From NCBI RefSeq assembly GCF_938028185.1, contig NZ_CALJAH010000307.1, positions 1-6,528 of the forward strand: 6,528 nt of DNA, in the 5' to 3' direction. How positions within the stretch are numbered: position 1 is the stretch's first letter; each line of letters starts with the position of its first letter. This DNA is from an uncultured Cardiobacterium sp. (GTDB lineage Bacteria; Pseudomonadota; Gammaproteobacteria; Cardiobacteriales; Cardiobacteriaceae). The notes beneath the pieces were generated by a model that did not search any database, was not told the origin of the DNA, and was given only the letters and a program-made list of their open reading frames with translations. Shown one piece after another: positions 4,728 through 6,528 of this stretch. The translations under genes were made by a program, and so were the position numbers.

Positions 4728-6528
4728 AGCCACGACAGCGGCAAAGGCGGTGGCAATACGCCCGCCCCGGCGCCGCCCGTACCTGAACCGCCGCCCTTCA
4801 AACCCACCCCCGGCCACGATACCCAGCCGGGCAATACCATCAACCCGTCGCCGGAACCGCTGCCCAACCCCAATCCGGGTTCGCCCGGCCCGAACCCGTC
4901 GCCCTCACCCTCACCGGGCGGCAACGGCAGCAATCCCAACCCGCAAACGCCCGGACAGCCCGGCATCCCCAACCCGAATCCGGATGCCTACAAACCGCAT
5001 CTCGAAAATGACAGCGTTATCGCCAAGCGCGGCGACATCACCACCATCAACGTCACCAAAAACGACACCGACCCGCAGGGCGACATTGACCCCGACACCG
5101 TCAAACTGATTGACAAGGACGGCAAGGAAGTCAGCACCCTCGTGGTGGACAAACAGGGCACCTGGAGCGTCAGCCGTGGCGGCAACGTCACCTTCACCCC
5201 GCTGGAGAGCTTCAAAGAAGGCAACCCCGACCCGGTCGAATACACCCTGCGTGACCGTCTGGGTAACCCCAGTAGCAACAAGGGCAAAATCAGCATCAGC
5301 TACGACGACGCCGACGCCAACCACGAAGGCAAAGTCGAAATCGGCGGCGAAGCCAACGTCGGCGAAACCCTGAAAGCCAACGTTTCCGACGAAGACGGCG
5401 TACCGAAAGAAGGCGTCAAATACCAGTGGCTGCGCGACGGCCAGGAAATCGCTGGCGCCACCAAAGCAGAATACACCCTGACCGACGCCGACAAAGGCGG
5501 CGTTATCAGCCTGCACGTCGAATACACCGACGAAAAAGGCCATGCGGAAGCGCGCTCCGCCCGCATGAGCGAAGCGGTCGATGACGCCATCGTGCCGCGC
5601 CCGGAAAAAAACCACGAACCGACAGGCAAAGTTGAAATTACAGGCGAACCCAAAGTGGGCGCGACCCTCACCGCCAGCAACAGCCTGCAAGACCAGGATG
5701 GCATGGGGCCTGTCACCTACCGCTGGTATGCCGACGGCAAAGAAGTGGGACAGGGCACGAGCTACACCCTGAGCGCCGGTGACAAAGGCAAAATCATCAA
5801 AGTCCGGGCGGAATACACCGACGGACAAGGCTACGTCGAAAAAGTGAACAGTGCGAAAACCGCGCCCGTCTTTGACGACAACAACACCCCGAATCCGAAC
5901 CCGCAGCCGAATCCCAACCCGTCACCGAATCCGTCGCCCAATCCGAATCCCAACCCGACCCCGCATCCGCTCAACCACACCCCTGTAGGCAAAGTCACCA
6001 TCACGGGCGAGGCGAAAGTCGGACAAACGCTGACCGCCGCCAACGATCTGAAAGACGATGACGGCATGGGAACCGTCACCTATCGCTGGTATGCCGATGG
6101 CAAAGAAGTAGGGCAGGGCGCGAGCTACACCCTCAAAGCGGAAGACAAAGGCAAGACCATCACCGTCAAGGCGGAATACACCGACGGCAAAGGTACCGCT
6201 GAATCCGTTGAAAGCGCGAAAACGGCGGAGGTCGCCGATGGCACCGCGCCGAGCCCGAATCCGTCGCCCAACCCTAATCCGCAGCCGAACCCCAATCCAA
6301 ACCCGTCACCCAATCCCAACCCGCAACCGGGCGGCAACCATGAGCCGGTAGGCAAAGTCACCATCAGCGGCGAGGCGAAAGTCGGGCAAACGCTGACCGC
6401 CGCCAACGACCTGAAAGACGATGACGGCATGGGAACCGTCACCTATCGCTGGTATGCCGACGGCAAAGAAGTGGGGCAGGGCGCGAGCTACACCCTCAAA
6501 GCGGAAGACAAAGGCAAGACCATCACCG
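4290..6528 (+). CDS. Giant BapA-type adhesin B, N-terminal part (3' end outside window)
   Basis: The frame starts at ATG 4290 and stays open for 746 codons to the window edge. The start is supported by AGGAA at 4276-4280, nine bases upstream, and by the absence of any earlier in-frame ATG in the intergenic region. Residues 1-125 resemble the N-terminal prefix domain of BapA/Bap/LapF-family biofilm proteins, with the typical pattern 'GDNLLVSF...DLVIENYF' at 58-79. A Gly/Ala/Val/Leu-rich hydrophobic segment (127-146) follows, then a Pro/Asn/Gly linker (157-232), a CshA-type fibril-like repeat (236-338), and Ig-like repeats at 344-440, 441-532, 562-652 and 683-746 onward, the last ones separated by Asn-Pro linkers. 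There is no cleavable Sec signal peptide and no cysteine, fitting export by a type I system with a C-terminal signal that would lie beyond the window. The role as a biofilm or attachment protein is inferred from the family. It shares its repeat type with the upstream adhesin gene. Confidence 0.93.
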   Translation, partial: MAQFNLTLKDAAGNAVGQYNIETAGAAQHIQAVDGVYYQITDLATGIGPESIITDRVGDNLLVSFDRDQSADLVIENYFSQGQPGALVGLQENGGLFNYPVATMPEHVLAEEIAAADTLNADTPSSVTPLAILGGVALVAGGIALASHDSGKGGGNTPAPAPPVPEPPPFKPTPGHDTQPGNTINPSPEPLPNPNPGSPGPNPSPSPSPGGNGSNPNPQTPGQPGIPNPNPDAYKPHLENDSVIAKRGDITTINVTKNDTDPQGDIDPDTVKLIDKDGKEVSTLVVDKQGTWSVSRGGNVTFTPLESFKEGNPDPVEYTLRDRLGNPSSNKGKISISYDDADANHEGKVEIGGEANVGETLKANVSDEDGVPKEGVKYQWLRDGQEIAGATKAEYTLTDADKGGVISLHVEYTDEKGHAEARSARMSEAVDDAIVPRPEKNHEPTGKVEITGEPKVGATLTASNSLQDQDGMGPVTYRWYADGKEVGQGTSYTLSAGDKGKIIKVRAEYTDGQGYVEKVNSAKTAPVFDDNNTPNPNPQPNPNPSPNPSPNPNPNPTPHPLNHTPVGKVTITGEAKVGQTLTAANDLKDDDGMGTVTYRWYADGKEVGQGASYTLKAEDKGKTITVKAEYTDGKGTAESVESAKTAEVADGTAPSPNPSPNPNPQPNPNPNPSPNPNPQPGGNHEPVGKVTISGEAKVGQTLTAANDLKDDDGMGTVTYRWYADGKEVGQGASYTLKAEDKGKTIT
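4755..4985 (+). repeat. Long Pro/Asn/Gly/Ser linker in adhesin B
   Basis: Residues 156-232 are low complexity, made largely of Pro alternating with Asn, Ser, Gly, Gln and Ala, including runs such as PNPNPG and PSPSPSPGG. The DNA is correspondingly C-rich. It directly follows the hydrophobic segment and would be extended and flexible, suiting a stretch that passes through an export channel or the periplasm-to-surface gap. Confidence 0.85.
4995..5303 (+). other. CshA-type fibril-like repeat in adhesin B
   Basis: Residues 236-338 show the pattern of CshA-type fibril repeats: 'D.......GD.TTINVTKNDTD', 'DPDTVKL', 'GTWSV...GNVTFTPLESF', 'PVEYTLRDRLGN.S' and a closing 'ISISY' strand. Members of this family are beta-sandwich spacer modules in surface adhesins of both Gram-positive and Gram-negative bacteria. 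Only one copy is present. It connects the Pro-rich linker to the Ig-like stalk. Confidence 0.7.
5886..5972 (+). repeat. Asn-Pro linker between Ig-like units 2 and 3 of adhesin B
   Basis: Residues 533-561 are built from NP, SP, QP and TP dipeptides encoded by irregular six-base periods such as CCGAAT and CCCAAC. It would be an extended hinge between folded units, and its DNA is prone to slippage and length change. Confidence 0.85.
6246..6335 (+). repeat. Asn-Pro linker between Ig-like units 3 and 4 of adhesin B
   Basis: Residues 653-682 repeat the NP/SP/QP pattern of the preceding linker with a different unit order, ending QPGG before the next NHEP. Linker plus Ig unit form a 363-base higher-order repeat. 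Confidence 0.85.

Larger units (their letters stand above)
5319..6528 (+). repeat. Ig-like repeat array of adhesin B (continues past window)
   Basis: Four units begin at residues 344, 441, 562 and 683, each with 'NHE/NHT..GKV.I.GE..VG..L'. Unit 1 has YQWLRDG like adhesin A. Units 2-4 have YRWYADGKEVGQG. Bases 5988-6165 (unit 3) and 6351-6528 (unit 4) differ at 6 of 178 positions, mostly third codon positions. The array runs off the window, so the repeat number is unknown. Confidence 0.9.

Noticed and set aside
4146..4817. A 223-codon - strand open frame crossing the intergenic region
   Set aside because: Mostly antisense to the adhesin B N-terminus, Gly/Arg-rich, and it would end within the MITE. 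The hairpin at 4105-4136 with T5 on the - strand is not enough to call a gene.
4911..5828. A 305-codon - strand open frame
   Set aside because: Antisense shadow of Ig and CshA-like repeats; Phe/Ala/Val-rich product made by reading GCC/GAC/AAC codons in reverse.
5886..6335. CRISPR-like look of alternating repeats and linkers
   Set aside because: The repeats are in-frame coding units of about 90 residues with irregular Asn-Pro linkers; there are no short palindromic repeats or unique spacers of fixed length.
1..6528. One adhesin gene broken by a nonsense mutation or MITE insertion
   Set aside because: The upstream frame ends in a full secretion C-terminus, and the downstream frame opens with its own RBS, ATG and N-terminal prefix domain, so these are two genes.

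Overview
The window looks like accessory, repeat-rich DNA from a Gram-negative proteobacterium. It holds the 3' end of one giant type I-secreted surface adhesin gene and the 5' end of a second one, both on the + strand. They are separated by 197 bp of non-coding DNA (4093-4289). By eye the sequence is about 60% G+C. The species cannot be fixed. The intergenic region carries a short inverted-repeat element whose core resembles the Correia elements of Neisseria, which points to Neisseriaceae or another host-associated beta/gamma-proteobacterium with related elements. I saw no canonical Neisseria- or Haemophilus-type uptake sequence to confirm this.

Region 1 (1-4092): the C-terminal 1363 residues of adhesin A, whose start lies upstream. 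In order it shows three Ig-like repeats of the 'QYQWLRDG' type (the first cut by the window edge), two copies of another ~100-residue beta-rich module, two more Ig-like repeats, three Calx-beta-like domains, a third copy of the ~100-residue module, a His/Glu/Asp-rich linker, and an RTX type I secretion C-terminus with two glycine-rich nonapeptides and an 'ILDFNPQEGD' motif.

Region 2 (4093-4289): a GC-rich stem-loop 15 nt after the stop codon, a 103-bp Correia-like miniature element with TA at both ends (4147-4249), a possible weak promoter formed by the element's right end, and the ribosome binding site of the next gene.

Region 3 (4290-6528, open at the window end): the N-terminal 746 residues of adhesin B. 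It has a BapA-type N-terminal prefix domain, a glycine-rich hydrophobic segment, a long Pro/Asn linker, a CshA-type fibril-like repeat, then Ig-like repeats separated by Asn-Pro linkers. The last two repeats are almost identical at the DNA level.

Together the two genes look like a tandem pair of related biofilm or host-attachment adhesins exported by a type I (ABC-HlyD-TolC) system. The transporter genes are not in this window. The most unusual item is the Correia-like element between the genes, where it could set promoter activity, transcript ends or RNase III processing of the pair.
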